Source: Bradyrhizobium sp. dw_411 | GTDB taxonomy: Bacteria; Pseudomonadota; Alphaproteobacteria; Rhizobiales; Xanthobacteraceae | NCBI RefSeq assembly: GCF_018449695.1 | Contig: NZ_JAAVUY010000002.1 | Coordinates: forward strand, 1-64,000 | Direction of reading: 5' to 3' | Length of the DNA stretch: 64,000 nt | Shown here: one piece after another, positions 25,186-33,041 of the stretch | How the letters are laid out: each line of letters opens with the position of its first letter | Position numbering within the stretch: position 1 is the stretch's first letter | The notes under the pieces: generated by a model | Database searches by the model: none | Told to the model about the DNA's origin: nothing | The model's input: the letters and a program-made list of their open reading frames with translations, nothing else | Program-made: the position numbers and the translations under genes

Positions 25186-25968
25186 TCACGCCTTTGAGGG
25201 CGCAATATGGCTGGTGAGCCGGCGCGCGATGGCACGCCGTAGGGCGTTGAATTCCGGCGACGACACGTCGCGCGGCCTCGTCAGTTCGATACGGAAATCG
25301 CTGTCGATCCGCCCGGGGCCGGCGCTCATGACCAGCACGCGATCCGCCAGCAGCACGGCTTCCTCGACCGAATGGGTGACAAAGATGGTGGTGACGCCGG
25401 TGCGGGTCCAGATCTGCAGCAATTCGTGTTGGAGCTGCTCGCGGGTCAGCGCGTCGAGCGCCCCAAACGGCTCGTCCATCAACAGGATGTTGGCATTGTT
25501 GGCCAGCACGCGTGCGATCGCGACGCGCTGCTTCATGCCGCCGGACAACTGGCTCGGATAGCGGTCGGCGAAAGGCGTAAGACCAACCATCCTGACGAAT
25601 TCGTCGGTGATCTTCTCGATCTCGCCGCGCAGCAATTGGCGCTGCCGTGGCCCAAAACTGATATTCTCCCGCACCGTCATCCACGGAAACAGCGCGTAAT
25701 CCTGAAATACCATGCCGCGGTCGCTGCCCGGGCCGGTGATGGTCTTGCCGTCAATCAAAGCCTCTCCCGTAGATGGCTCCTCGAAGCCGGCAATGATGCG
25801 CAGCAGCGTCGATTTCCCGCAGCCGGAGGCGCCGATCAGGCAGACGAACTCGCCCTGCGGTATCGTCAAATCGACCGGCGCCAGCGCCTCGACCTCGTCG
25901 TCGCCGACGGCGAAACGCTTGGTCACGCCGCGGACGGTCAGGGTTTCCGGGTGAAGGGCATTACTCAA
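25186..25968 (-). CDS. ABC transporter ATP-binding protein (TauB/SsuB-like)
   Basis: A 260-residue ABC ATPase. Walker A is GASGCGKST, the Q-loop MVFQDYALFPWMTV, the signature LSGGMKQRVAIARVLANN, Walker B ILLMDEPFGALD, and the switch FVTHSVEEAVLLADRV. The start overlaps the permease stop by eight bases. It energises import through the permease at 25961 with the binding protein at 26840, and is followed by an amidase gene in the same transcript. Confidence 0.95.
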   Translation of the reverse strand: MSNALHPETLTVRGVTKRFAVGDDEVEALAPVDLTIPQGEFVCLIGASGCGKSTLLRIIAGFEEPSTGEALIDGKTITGPGSDRGMVFQDYALFPWMTVRENISFGPRQRQLLRGEIEKITDEFVRMVGLTPFADRYPSQLSGGMKQRVAIARVLANNANILLMDEPFGALDALTREQLQHELLQIWTRTGVTTIFVTHSVEEAVLLADRVLVMSAGPGRIDSDFRIELTRPRDVSSPEFNALRRAIARRLTSHIAPSKA

Positions 25969-26833
25969 GATGTTGCGGGCTCCAACTCAACAGGCGGTTG
26001 CTGATCGCGACGATGATCCGGTCGGTGACGAAGCCGCAGGCGCCGATCACAATCATGCCAGTGATCACGAGATCGGTGCGCGACAGCGTGCGGCCGTCCA
26101 TTACCACCGAACCAAGCCCGGTCGGAACGCCCGTCATCTCGCCGACCACGATCAGGATCCAGGCGAAGCCGTGCGCTACCCGCAACCCGTTGAAGATCGC
26201 CGGCAGCGACGCCGGAAGCACGATTTGCCGGAACATGCGGGTCCCCGCACAGCCGAGCATCGAGGCCGCCTCAAACAATCGTGGATCGATCGAGCGCACG
26301 CCGAATATCGTGTTGAGCAGGATCGGATAGAACGCGCCGAGAAACACCAGGAAGATCGCCGCGTTCGGCCCGAGGCCAAAGAAGATCATCGAGAGCGGCA
26401 GCCACGCCGTGACCGGGATCGGCCGCAGCAGCGAGATCGTCGGATCGAGCAATTGCCGCAGCAGCTTGATGCGCCCGATCAACAGCCCCAGGGGAATGCC
26501 GACCAGCGCCGCGAGGAAAAATCCGCCATAGACGCGCTGCACGGATTTCCAGACATGAATCAAAATCGTGCCGCTGAAGGCGTCGTCGTAGATGCCGCCG
26601 AACGAGAAATCGTACATCATCACCGCGACCTGATACGGGCTCGGAATGAGCCGCGTCCCCGTCATCGCGACGGCACGGTCCCAGATCAGAATCAGCAAGA
26701 TCGGAAAGCCCGCGCCAAGTACGATGGCACGCAGCGTTTCCAGCCGCTGCCGGTTGCGGCGGCGACTGGTGATCGCTGCAACCGGTGCGCTGGGTTGCGC
26801 ACCTTCGGCCGTGACGGTGGCGTGGTCGTTCAC
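25961..26833 (-). CDS. ABC transporter permease (TauC/SsuC-like)
   Basis: A 290-residue permease with an N-terminal cytoplasmic arm rich in Arg, then AIVLGAGFPILLILIWDRAVAM and further hydrophobic helices. The EAA loop is LFEAASMLGCAGTRMFRQIVLPASLPAIFNGLRVAHGFAWILIVVGEM, with the C-terminal helix before RLLSWSPQHLE. Only six bases separate it from the binding protein gene. Confidence 0.93.
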   Translation of the reverse strand: MNDHATVTAEGAQPSAPVAAITSRRRNRQRLETLRAIVLGAGFPILLILIWDRAVAMTGTRLIPSPYQVAVMMYDFSFGGIYDDAFSGTILIHVWKSVQRVYGGFFLAALVGIPLGLLIGRIKLLRQLLDPTISLLRPIPVTAWLPLSMIFFGLGPNAAIFLVFLGAFYPILLNTIFGVRSIDPRLFEAASMLGCAGTRMFRQIVLPASLPAIFNGLRVAHGFAWILIVVGEMTGVPTGLGSVVMDGRTLSRTDLVITGMIVIGACGFVTDRIIVAISNRLLSWSPQHLE

Positions 26834-26839
26834 GTCGGA

Positions 26840-27787
26840 CTACATGAACTGTTCGGTGATCGCCCGCGCCATGTCCGGGGCCTGGCGAACCTGCTTCTTC
26901 TCGACCATCAGCGCGCTGTAGGACTTGGCGCGCTTGATGAACTCGTCATCGATCTTCCAGGTCAGCTCGACATTCGGTACCGCGATCTCGATCGACTTGC
27001 GCTGCTGGCCGAGCTTCTGCATCGCGACCTCGATCATTTCTTCGGGATGCGCCATCGCGTAGTCGGTCGCCTTCTTGTGCATCTCGATGATCATCTTGAG
27101 CCGGTCGGGATTCTCCTTGATCATCTTTTCGCTGGTCGAGAGGATCATGTTGAGCGAGCCGATCGATGTCGAATAGGGATATTCGATCAATCGACCAGTG
27201 CCGTTGGCAAGGCTGATGCCCGGGCCCGGTTCGGCGCCGACATAGGCGTCGATATCGCCACGCGCCAATGCGCCGGCCATGTCGCTGAACGACAGACGGA
27301 TCGGCTGAATATCCGCGATCGACATGCCCTCGGCCTTGAGCCGCTCGAGGATCACGACTTCCTGCGTCGAGCCCGGGAAGATCGCGACGCGTTTGCCTTT
27401 CAAATCCTTGATGGTCCTGATGTCGGATTTGGCGTCGGCGATGATCCCCATGCCGCGATTGGTCGCCGCGGCGACGATCACGACCGGCTCACCCGCGGCG
27501 GCGCCGAGCAGGAACGCGGCAATGCCGTGGATGCAGGTATCGACCGTGCCGGTCAGCACCGCGTTCTTGCCATCGGTCGGGCTCTCGAACGGCACCACCT
27601 CGACGGTATAACCCGCCGGCGCAAACTTCTGGTAGAAGTAGGGCGTGATGCCGTGAATAAGCTTGAGCGTGCCGACCCGCAGCACCTGATCATCCGCTTG
27701 GGCTTGCGGCGTGGCGGCGAGAAGCGACAGGACTCCCAATGACACGAATAACAGACGCGACAGCAACGAATTGGGCGCAACAGACAT
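26840..27787 (-). CDS. ABC transporter substrate-binding protein (NitT/TauT type)
   Basis: A 315-residue exported protein. The signal peptide is LLSRLLFVSLGVLSLLAATPQAQA. The mature part starts DDQVLRVGTLKLIHGITPYFYQKFAPAGYTVEVVPFESPTDGKNAVLTGTVDTCIHG, typical of SsuA/TauA-like proteins. IIADAKSDIRTIKDLKGKRVAIFPGS and GALARGDIDAYVGAEPGPG follow. It is first gene of the operon with permease, ATPase and amidase. The ligand is likely an amide, nitrile product or sulfonate; the amidase favours an amide. Confidence 0.92.
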   Translation of the reverse strand: MSVAPNSLLSRLLFVSLGVLSLLAATPQAQADDQVLRVGTLKLIHGITPYFYQKFAPAGYTVEVVPFESPTDGKNAVLTGTVDTCIHGIAAFLLGAAAGEPVVIVAAATNRGMGIIADAKSDIRTIKDLKGKRVAIFPGSTQEVVILERLKAEGMSIADIQPIRLSFSDMAGALARGDIDAYVGAEPGPGISLANGTGRLIEYPYSTSIGSLNMILSTSEKMIKENPDRLKMIIEMHKKATDYAMAHPEEMIEVAMQKLGQQRKSIEIAVPNVELTWKIDDEFIKRAKSYSALMVEKKQVRQAPDMARAITEQFM

Positions 27788-27913
27788 AACGACCCTTTCA
27801 AAGGACGATCTTGAAGCAACCCGGCGGCGCCACCCTACAGCAGGCGTCAGATCGAGTGAACTAAATTGCGGGTGGCTTCGGGGGTATTCCGGGTCGACTT
27901 ATTCGTGATCGCA

Positions 27914-28027
27914 TCCATGGTTCGAGACGCGCGAAGACGCGCTCCTCACCATGAGGGATCGGAGATATCAGCCTGCTCAGCCCTCATCCTGAGAGCCCGC
28001 CGAAGGCGGGCGTCTCGAAGGATGAAG
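27914..28027. repeat. palindromic intergenic repeat, family A, copy 1
   Basis: Contains CCTCATCCTGAGAGCCCGC and CGTCTCGAAGGATG with a hairpin loop, plus an outer partial copy (TTCGAGACGC ... CTCACCATGAGGG). Family members recur at 43055, 50503 and 63173. It fills most of the interval between the binding-protein gene and the TRAP protein gene; no other gene is seen there. Confidence 0.8.
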
Positions 28028-28062
28028 CCGAAAACTCGCTGATCCAGCCAAACGCGTACCGT

Positions 28063-29046
28063 CTAAGGCTTGCCGGCCTTGAACGCGGTGAGAACCTGCT
28101 CGCATTCAGTCTCCGATCGTACACACCAGGCCTGCTGCGCGGCCACGGCGCCGGATTGCAAGGCGGCGATGATCTCGGGTGCAGGATGGCTATCGATGAT
28201 CACGCCATTGGCGCGCATCCGCGCATAATTTTCTTGCAAGCGCGTGGACAGCGCGACCCACAATTCGGTCTCGGTCTGGCGGCTTGCCGCATCGACGGCG
28301 TCGCGCAGCTCCGGCGTCAATCCATCATAGACCGCCTGATTGACGCTCGCGACCGACATCGGCAGCGTGTAATTGATCTCGCTGAAGCAGGGCAGGAATT
28401 GCCACAGCGCGCGACCGGCGCCGCCATCGCCCGACGACAACACGGCGTTGATGCTGCCGTCGACCAGCTTCGGCATCGTATCCGCGAAGCTGATCGATAC
28501 GGCCCTGGCGCCGGCGCCGGCAAAAATCTCGCGCGAGATCTTGTCGTAGGTGCGGATCGACAGGCCGGACAGATCGGCCGGCGTCTTCAGCGGCGTCTTC
28601 GACCAGATGCCGGAGGGCGGCCACGGCGTCAGATAAAGCAGCCGCTGGCCTTTATTGTGGAGTGCCGCTGCGATGTAGGGCCGGGCGAGATCGGCGAGCC
28701 GCTTGGCGTCCGCAATCGACGTCACCAGAAACGGCAACGAAGGCAGTGCGAAGATCGCGTCTTCTGCTTCGAGCGCCCCGGCAAAGGCGTCGCCGGCCTG
28801 AACGCGGCGTTCCGCAATGGCGGTCAGCATGTCGGCCGATCGAATACCCCTGGAGGCATCGAAGCTCGGATGGATCAGCAGCTTTCCGGCGCTTAGTCCG
28901 GCGACATGTTGCGCGAATGTCGTGACGCCAAGCCCGGGCATGGCGCTTTGCGGATATTCCGTCGGCATGTCCCAGACGGTTTGGGCGCGGGCAGTGAGGG
29001 GATAATGCAGCAGCAGGGCGCCGGTAAGCATTTGAAGAAGTCGCAC
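28063..29046 (-). CDS. TRAP-type substrate-binding protein (DctP family), orphan
   Basis: A 327-residue exported binding protein. A GTG at 29046 after GGAGGAACT is the best start and gives the signal sequence LLQMLTGALLLHYPLTARA. Features are VWDMPTEYPQSAMPGLGVTTFAQHVAGLSAGKLLIHP, IRTYDKISREIFAGAGARAVSISFADTMPKLVDG (DctP ligand region with the conserved Arg), and the final cysteine pair CVRSETEC. TRAP systems need DctQ and DctM membrane subunits; none is adjacent. Either the partners are elsewhere or it serves another carrier or sensor. Confidence 0.88.
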   Translation of the reverse strand: MRLLQMLTGALLLHYPLTARAQTVWDMPTEYPQSAMPGLGVTTFAQHVAGLSAGKLLIHPSFDASRGIRSADMLTAIAERRVQAGDAFAGALEAEDAIFALPSLPFLVTSIADAKRLADLARPYIAAALHNKGQRLLYLTPWPPSGIWSKTPLKTPADLSGLSIRTYDKISREIFAGAGARAVSISFADTMPKLVDGSINAVLSSGDGGAGRALWQFLPCFSEINYTLPMSVASVNQAVYDGLTPELRDAVDAASRQTETELWVALSTRLQENYARMRANGVIIDSHPAPEIIAALQSGAVAAQQAWCVRSETECEQVLTAFKAGKP

Positions 29047-29248
29047 AGTTCCTCCGGTCACACAGGCATACGTGCAGTGCACGCTTCTTGGTAACGAGGA
29101 TCGGGCGGCGCGTAAACTGCCCGAACTGGCCCAATTTCAGGGGTTCGGACCGCCGATACGGTAACCTTGCCCACAAGTTCTACTGGCATCGCAGGGAACG
29201 CTTCCTAGATAATCGGGGTTGCCTGTTTGGGTATTTCAGGAGGCCAGT

Positions 29249-29698
29249 ATGGTCCCGAGGAATTTATTCATTGCGGTTATTTGCGCGGGTGTCATGGCCT
29301 GGAGCGGTCTGGCGCGCGCGGAGCAATACCGTCCAGGCGAATTCCTGACACTGGATCTGTCGAAAGCGGTGCTGTCGCCGAAGGCGCTTGGGCCGGCCTC
29401 GGGATTCACACCGGGGCCGCTCGATGTGAAAACCGATAATGGCAGCGCTGGCTTCCACGCCAACACAGCAACGGCCAACACCGAAACCGCCAACGCACAA
29501 CCGGCCGGCACCGAACCAAAAGCGGCGCCCACCATTACGGTTCACAAGGCCCGCATGGTGCAGGCGGAGAAGCCGCGCGGTTCGGCCAGAACCAAACTGG
29601 CAAAACGCCACGGCAGCCCGCTCGACGCGCAGGCGTTCGATGCGAGGGTGCAGGTCTGGCCATGCAGGTCCGGCGGCATCTGTAATTGGAAGAAATAG
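29249..29698 (+). CDS. exported hypothetical protein, 149 residues
   Basis: The ATG at 29249 follows TTCAGGAGG. A signal peptide MVPRNLFIAVICAGVMAWSG with cleavage at LARA precedes EQYRPGEFLTLDLSKAVLSPKALGP. A low-complexity Ala/Thr/Asn linker (TANTETANAQPAGTEPKA) follows, then a basic segment (RGSARTKLAKRHGSP). The tail ends with VQVWPCRSGGICNWKK and a Cys pair likely to form a disulfide. No known domain. It is probably periplasmic, possibly envelope-associated. Confidence 0.78.
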   Translation: MVPRNLFIAVICAGVMAWSGLARAEQYRPGEFLTLDLSKAVLSPKALGPASGFTPGPLDVKTDNGSAGFHANTATANTETANAQPAGTEPKAAPTITVHKARMVQAEKPRGSARTKLAKRHGSPLDAQAFDARVQVWPCRSGGICNWKK

Positions 29699-29703
29699 GA
29701 CTC

Positions 29704-29760
29704 CGTCATTCCGGGATGGTGCGAAGCATCGAACCCGGAATCTCGAGATTCCTCGATGAC
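29704..29760. repeat. palindromic repeat, family C, partial copy 1
   Basis: The left arm CGTCATTCCGGGATGGTGC and the centre CCGGAATCTCGAGATTCC of the family seen intact at 41656 and 60997. The right arm is missing or degraded (CTCGATGAC), directly beside family B copy 1. Confidence 0.75.
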
Positions 29761-29774
29761 GAGGCCTTTTTACT

Positions 29775-29859
29775 CGTCATTGCGAGGAGCGAAGCGACGA
29801 AGCAATCCATTCTTTCTTTGTGCCGCGCTATGGATTGCTTCGCTCCGCTCGCAATGACG
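29775..29859. repeat. palindromic repeat, family B, copy 1
   Basis: Long inverted repeat: CGTCATTGCGAGGAGCGAAG ... CTTCGCTCCGCTCGCAATGACG with the internal pair AAGCAATCCAT / ATGGATTGCTT. It could form a stable hairpin. Copies at 50562 and 56464. A short region to 29979 carries repeats of CAGAGTCA and no gene. Confidence 0.85.
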
Positions 29860-29979
29860 GTCCTTGAGACCCCAGAGTCATCCCCCTGTCGCAAAACCTT
29901 GGGCCCAGAGTCAAAAAACCTTCGGCTCTGAGTCAAGTTGAGCGGGCACCCTCCGTCGTGATTCGACGAGGTGGCCACC

Positions 29980-31563
29980 ATGGCGATTGCGATCCGCGCG
30001 CGAAAGACGCTGACAAGGCGTGATCTGCTGGTGCGTTCCGCATCCACGGTCGCGCTCGCTGGCGTGGGAAGCCTCGCGAAACCTTATCTCAGCCGCGCCG
30101 CGGATCGCCCGCCTGTTGTCAGCGGCATTCAATCCGGCGATGTATCCGATGGCTCCGCGGTGGTGTGGGCGAGGGCGGACCGGCCGGCGCGAATGCAGGT
30201 GGAATATTCTACCGTCGAAAGCTTCAAGACCATCTTCGGCCAGGCGTCGTCAGACGCGCTGCCAACCCATGATTTTACCGCGAAAGCGCTACTCGCCGGG
30301 CTTCCGCCCGGGCAGGATATTTTCTACCGGGTGCGGTTTGAGGAGTTCGCCGAGGGCGTATCCGGCGAAACCCAGACCGGACATTTCAAGACGGCGCCGG
30401 CCGAACCAGCTTCAGTTTCGTTCGTCTGGTCGGGCGACACCGCAGGCCAGGGCTGGGGCATCGATCCCGCCCGCGGCGGCATGCGAACCTACCGGACCAT
30501 GCTCGAAAATCGTCCTGATTTTTTCATCCATTCCGGCGATCACATCTATGCGGATTGCACGGTGCCATCAGAACAAAAACTGCCGAACGGCGAGATCTGG
30601 CGCAACATCATCACCGAGGAGAAATCCGTGGTGGCGCGCAGCCTCGCGCAGTTTCGCGGCAATTATAAATACAATTGGCTCGACGACAATCTGCGCGCCT
30701 TCCATGCGCAGGTACCGATGTTCGCGCAGTGGGACGACCACGAAGTATGTGACGACTGGTCGCCGGTCGGCAGCGTCGATGCCACCGGCTACGCGGAGGA
30801 CGGCACCTCCAATCTGGTCTCGCGTGCACGTCAGGCGTTTTTCGAATTCATGCCGATCCGCGCGACCCCCGAACAGGCCGGCCGGGTCTATCGCAAGATT
30901 TCATATGGGCCGCGGCTCGATGTTTTCCTGATCGACATGCGCAGCTACCGTGACTCGACCTGGAACAAGCGCGACGATCCCGGCGAGGCCTTCATCCTGG
31001 GATCGGCCCAACTGGCCTGGCTGAAGCGCGAACTCGCGGCTTCCGACGCGACCTGGAAGGTGATTGCCGCCGACCTGCCGATCGGGTTGATAAGCCTGGA
31101 CGCTGTCGCACTTGGCGATGGTCCGCCGGAGCGGCGCGAACACGAGATCGCCAATCTCTTGTCGTTCATGAAACGCGCCGGCGTCCGCAATACCGTATGG
31201 CTGACCGCCGACATGCATTACACCGCCGCGCATCACTACGATCCCAACCGGGCTGTGTTCAGCGATTTCGAGCCGTTCTGGGAATTCGTCTCCGGTCCGT
31301 TGCATGCGGGGACCTGGAGCCCCGGCGAACTCGACAATACCTTCGGGCCCCAGGCAATATATCAGAAGGGCTGCAGCGCCGAGCAGGGCGAGAATTTAGC
31401 GCCATGTTTCGGTCTGCAGTTTTTCGGCCGGGTCGATATCGACGGCGCATCAGGGGTCATGACCGTGACTCTGAAGGACGTCGATGATCGCTCGCTATGG
31501 TCGGTTGATATCGAGCCGCGGCCGGATGCACGGCCGGGACGGATGTTGGCGGAACATATTTAG
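29980..31563 (+). CDS. phoD: alkaline phosphatase D (PhoD-like), Tat-exported
   Basis: A 527-residue PhoD-family phosphatase/phosphodiesterase. A Tat signal (LTRRDLLVRSASTVALAGVGS) heads the protein. PhoD landmarks are SGIQSGDVSDGSAVVWARADRPARM (N-terminal domain), FVWSGDTAGQGWGIDPARGGMRTYRTM, DFFIHSGDHIYADC, PMFAQWDDHEVCDDWS, DVFLIDMRSYR and WLTADMHYTAAHHYDP. These supply metal ligands of the calcium/iron centre. It likely releases phosphate from phosphomonoesters or diesters in the periplasm. The ATG at 29980 is preferred over GTG at 29971. No pho box was recognised. Confidence 0.93.
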   Translation: MAIAIRARKTLTRRDLLVRSASTVALAGVGSLAKPYLSRAADRPPVVSGIQSGDVSDGSAVVWARADRPARMQVEYSTVESFKTIFGQASSDALPTHDFTAKALLAGLPPGQDIFYRVRFEEFAEGVSGETQTGHFKTAPAEPASVSFVWSGDTAGQGWGIDPARGGMRTYRTMLENRPDFFIHSGDHIYADCTVPSEQKLPNGEIWRNIITEEKSVVARSLAQFRGNYKYNWLDDNLRAFHAQVPMFAQWDDHEVCDDWSPVGSVDATGYAEDGTSNLVSRARQAFFEFMPIRATPEQAGRVYRKISYGPRLDVFLIDMRSYRDSTWNKRDDPGEAFILGSAQLAWLKRELAASDATWKVIAADLPIGLISLDAVALGDGPPERREHEIANLLSFMKRAGVRNTVWLTADMHYTAAHHYDPNRAVFSDFEPFWEFVSGPLHAGTWSPGELDNTFGPQAIYQKGCSAEQGENLAPCFGLQFFGRVDIDGASGVMTVTLKDVDDRSLWSVDIEPRPDARPGRMLAEHI

Positions 31564-31575
31564 GCGCGGAGAGGC

Positions 31576-31704
31576 CTAACGCGCCACGATCATATAGCCG
31601 CCAAAGACCAGCAGCATCGACAGCAGCACGAGGATGCACACCACGGCGGCAACAATCGCCAGCAATTGGTGGCCCTCCAGCCATTGTCGCAGCGCCCTGA
31701 CCAT
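31576..31704 (-). CDS. small single-membrane-span protein, 42 residues
   Basis: Too short for usual prediction. The frame reads MVRALRQWLEGHQLLAIVAA followed by VVCILVLLSMLLVFGGYMIVAR: a short cytoplasmic basic/amphipathic segment then one strong hydrophobic helix. It converges with phoD and lies upstream on the opposite strand to the aldo-keto reductase gene. The ribosome site is weak. Possible small membrane protein; could be non-coding. Confidence 0.4.
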   Translation of the reverse strand: MVRALRQWLEGHQLLAIVAAVVCILVLLSMLLVFGGYMIVAR

Positions 31705-31853
31705 CGCTTCTAACCCGATCTTGATTTGGACTCTGCGCTTCCGGCAGACTATGAAGCAACTGTCACACTGTCTCTTCCGTCAGGTCAATCCGACCCACTT
31801 CATATGACGGCGCCGGCCCCTCATCCGGCGATTTCAGGTCTTCAGGAGTTATC

Positions 31854-32672
31854 ATGGAACAATTGCATACCCAAGGCATCAGCCTGCCGCGGCTTGGGCT
31901 CGGCACCTATCGATTGCAGGGCGACGCCTGCCGTGCGGCGGTCGAAAGCGCGCTCGGTCTCGGCTACCGGCACATCGACACCGCGGAAATGTACGGCAAT
32001 GAGGAGGCCATCGGGGCAGCCCTCGCATCGACCAAAGTCCCGCGCAAGGATCTGCATATCACGACGAAGGTCTGGAACGAGAACCTTGCGCCGGATGCGA
32101 TGCGCCGCTCGTTCGACGCCAGCCTGAAAAAGCTGCGGCTCGATCACGTCGATCTTTATCTGGTGCATTGGCCGGCGAAGAACATGGACCTGCCGGCGAT
32201 GTTCGAAACGTTGCAGAAACTGAAGCAGGAAGGCCGCACCCGCGCCATTGGGGTCGCCAATTTCAACATCGCGCTGTTGAAGACCGTGGTCGAGGAGATC
32301 AAGGCGCCGATCGCCTGCAATCAGGTCGAATATCACGTGATGCTCGATCAGACCCCGCTGCGCCAATATATGGCGTCGAAAGCGATCCCGCTGGTGGCCT
32401 ATTGCCCGCTGGGGCAGGGCCGGGTAGCTTCGGACGAGACGCTGATTGCGATCGGCCGCAAGCACGGCGCCAGTGCGGCCCAGGTGGCGTTGAAGTGGCT
32501 GCTCGATCAGGACGGTGTCGCGGCAATTCCGAAGGCCTCACGCGCCGAAAGCCAGAAGGCCAATCTCGACGCGCTCAATGTCGGGCTTGACGAGGAGGAT
32601 CTGAAGGCGATCGCGGGCCTGCCGAAAGACAAGCATTTTGTGAATCCCGGCTTTGCGCCGGCGTGGGATTAA
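31854..32672 (+). CDS. aldo/keto reductase
   Basis: A 272-residue NADPH-dependent reductase of the AKR (2,5-diketo-D-gluconate reductase/YeaE-like) type with ribosome site TTCAGGAG. The catalytic tetrad is visible: D42, Y47 (RHIDTAEMYGNE), K72 (ITTKVWNE) and H105 (LYLVHWP). Coenzyme motifs are IGVANFN, NQVEYHVML, YCPLGQG and AIPKASRAESQKANLDAL. It reduces aldehydes or ketones, perhaps methylglyoxal or diketo sugars. A strong bidirectional terminator follows at 32713. Confidence 0.93.
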   Translation: MEQLHTQGISLPRLGLGTYRLQGDACRAAVESALGLGYRHIDTAEMYGNEEAIGAALASTKVPRKDLHITTKVWNENLAPDAMRRSFDASLKKLRLDHVDLYLVHWPAKNMDLPAMFETLQKLKQEGRTRAIGVANFNIALLKTVVEEIKAPIACNQVEYHVMLDQTPLRQYMASKAIPLVAYCPLGQGRVASDETLIAIGRKHGASAAQVALKWLLDQDGVAAIPKASRAESQKANLDALNVGLDEEDLKAIAGLPKDKHFVNPGFAPAWD

Positions 32673-32712
32673 ATCGCTCGCCGTACGCTATTCATTCAAA
32701 AGCCCAAAAGAA

Positions 32713-32737
32713 AATGGCCCCTTGCGGGGCCATTTTT
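32713..32737. terminator. rho-independent terminator, bidirectional
   Basis: Stem AATGGCCCC / GGGGCCATT with loop TTGC, followed by TTTT on the plus strand and a T-rich run (TTTTCTTTT) on the minus strand. Lies between the convergent aldo-keto reductase and the small histidine-rich protein gene. Confidence 0.85.
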
Positions 32738-32747
32738 GTCTTACGCC

Positions 32748-32948
32748 TTAGCGATCGTGATGACGGTGCCGCATGACCACGACGCGATCATGATGGTGAC
32801 GATGCCAGCCGTGATCGCGATGCATTTCCGCACGCGCGTTCATCCGGTCGTGACCGTGCCTGATCACCATTTCCTCGGCACTTGCAATCGACGGTGCGGC
32901 AATGGCGATGGTGCCAAGCGCGGCAATGATAAATCCAAACTTCTTCAT
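32748..32948 (-). CDS. small secreted histidine-rich protein
   Basis: A 66-residue protein. The ATG at 32948 follows GAGGAGGACATC. Signal peptide MKKFGFIIAALGTIAIAAPSI with a cut near ASA precedes a mature part of about 42 residues containing ten or so histidines with Arg and Asp (HGHDRMNARAEMHRDHGW, then HRHHHDR and MRHRHHDR). A periplasmic metal-buffering (Ni, Zn, Cu) role is plausible but unproven. It ends at the shared terminator. Confidence 0.8.
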   Translation of the reverse strand: MKKFGFIIAALGTIAIAAPSIASAEEMVIRHGHDRMNARAEMHRDHGWHRHHHDRVVVMRHRHHDR

Positions 32949-33041
32949 GATGTCCTCCTCATTTGATCGGGACACCAACATCGGGTCACGGGGAACGTTC
33001 CAGACGAAACCGGAAAGAATTCTGAACAGCCATTCATCCGG

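Noticed and set aside
29860..29935. Repeats of CAGAGTCA after family B copy 1 as regulatory sites
   Set aside because: Only two copies plus one variant with irregular spacing; no gene-proximal logic.
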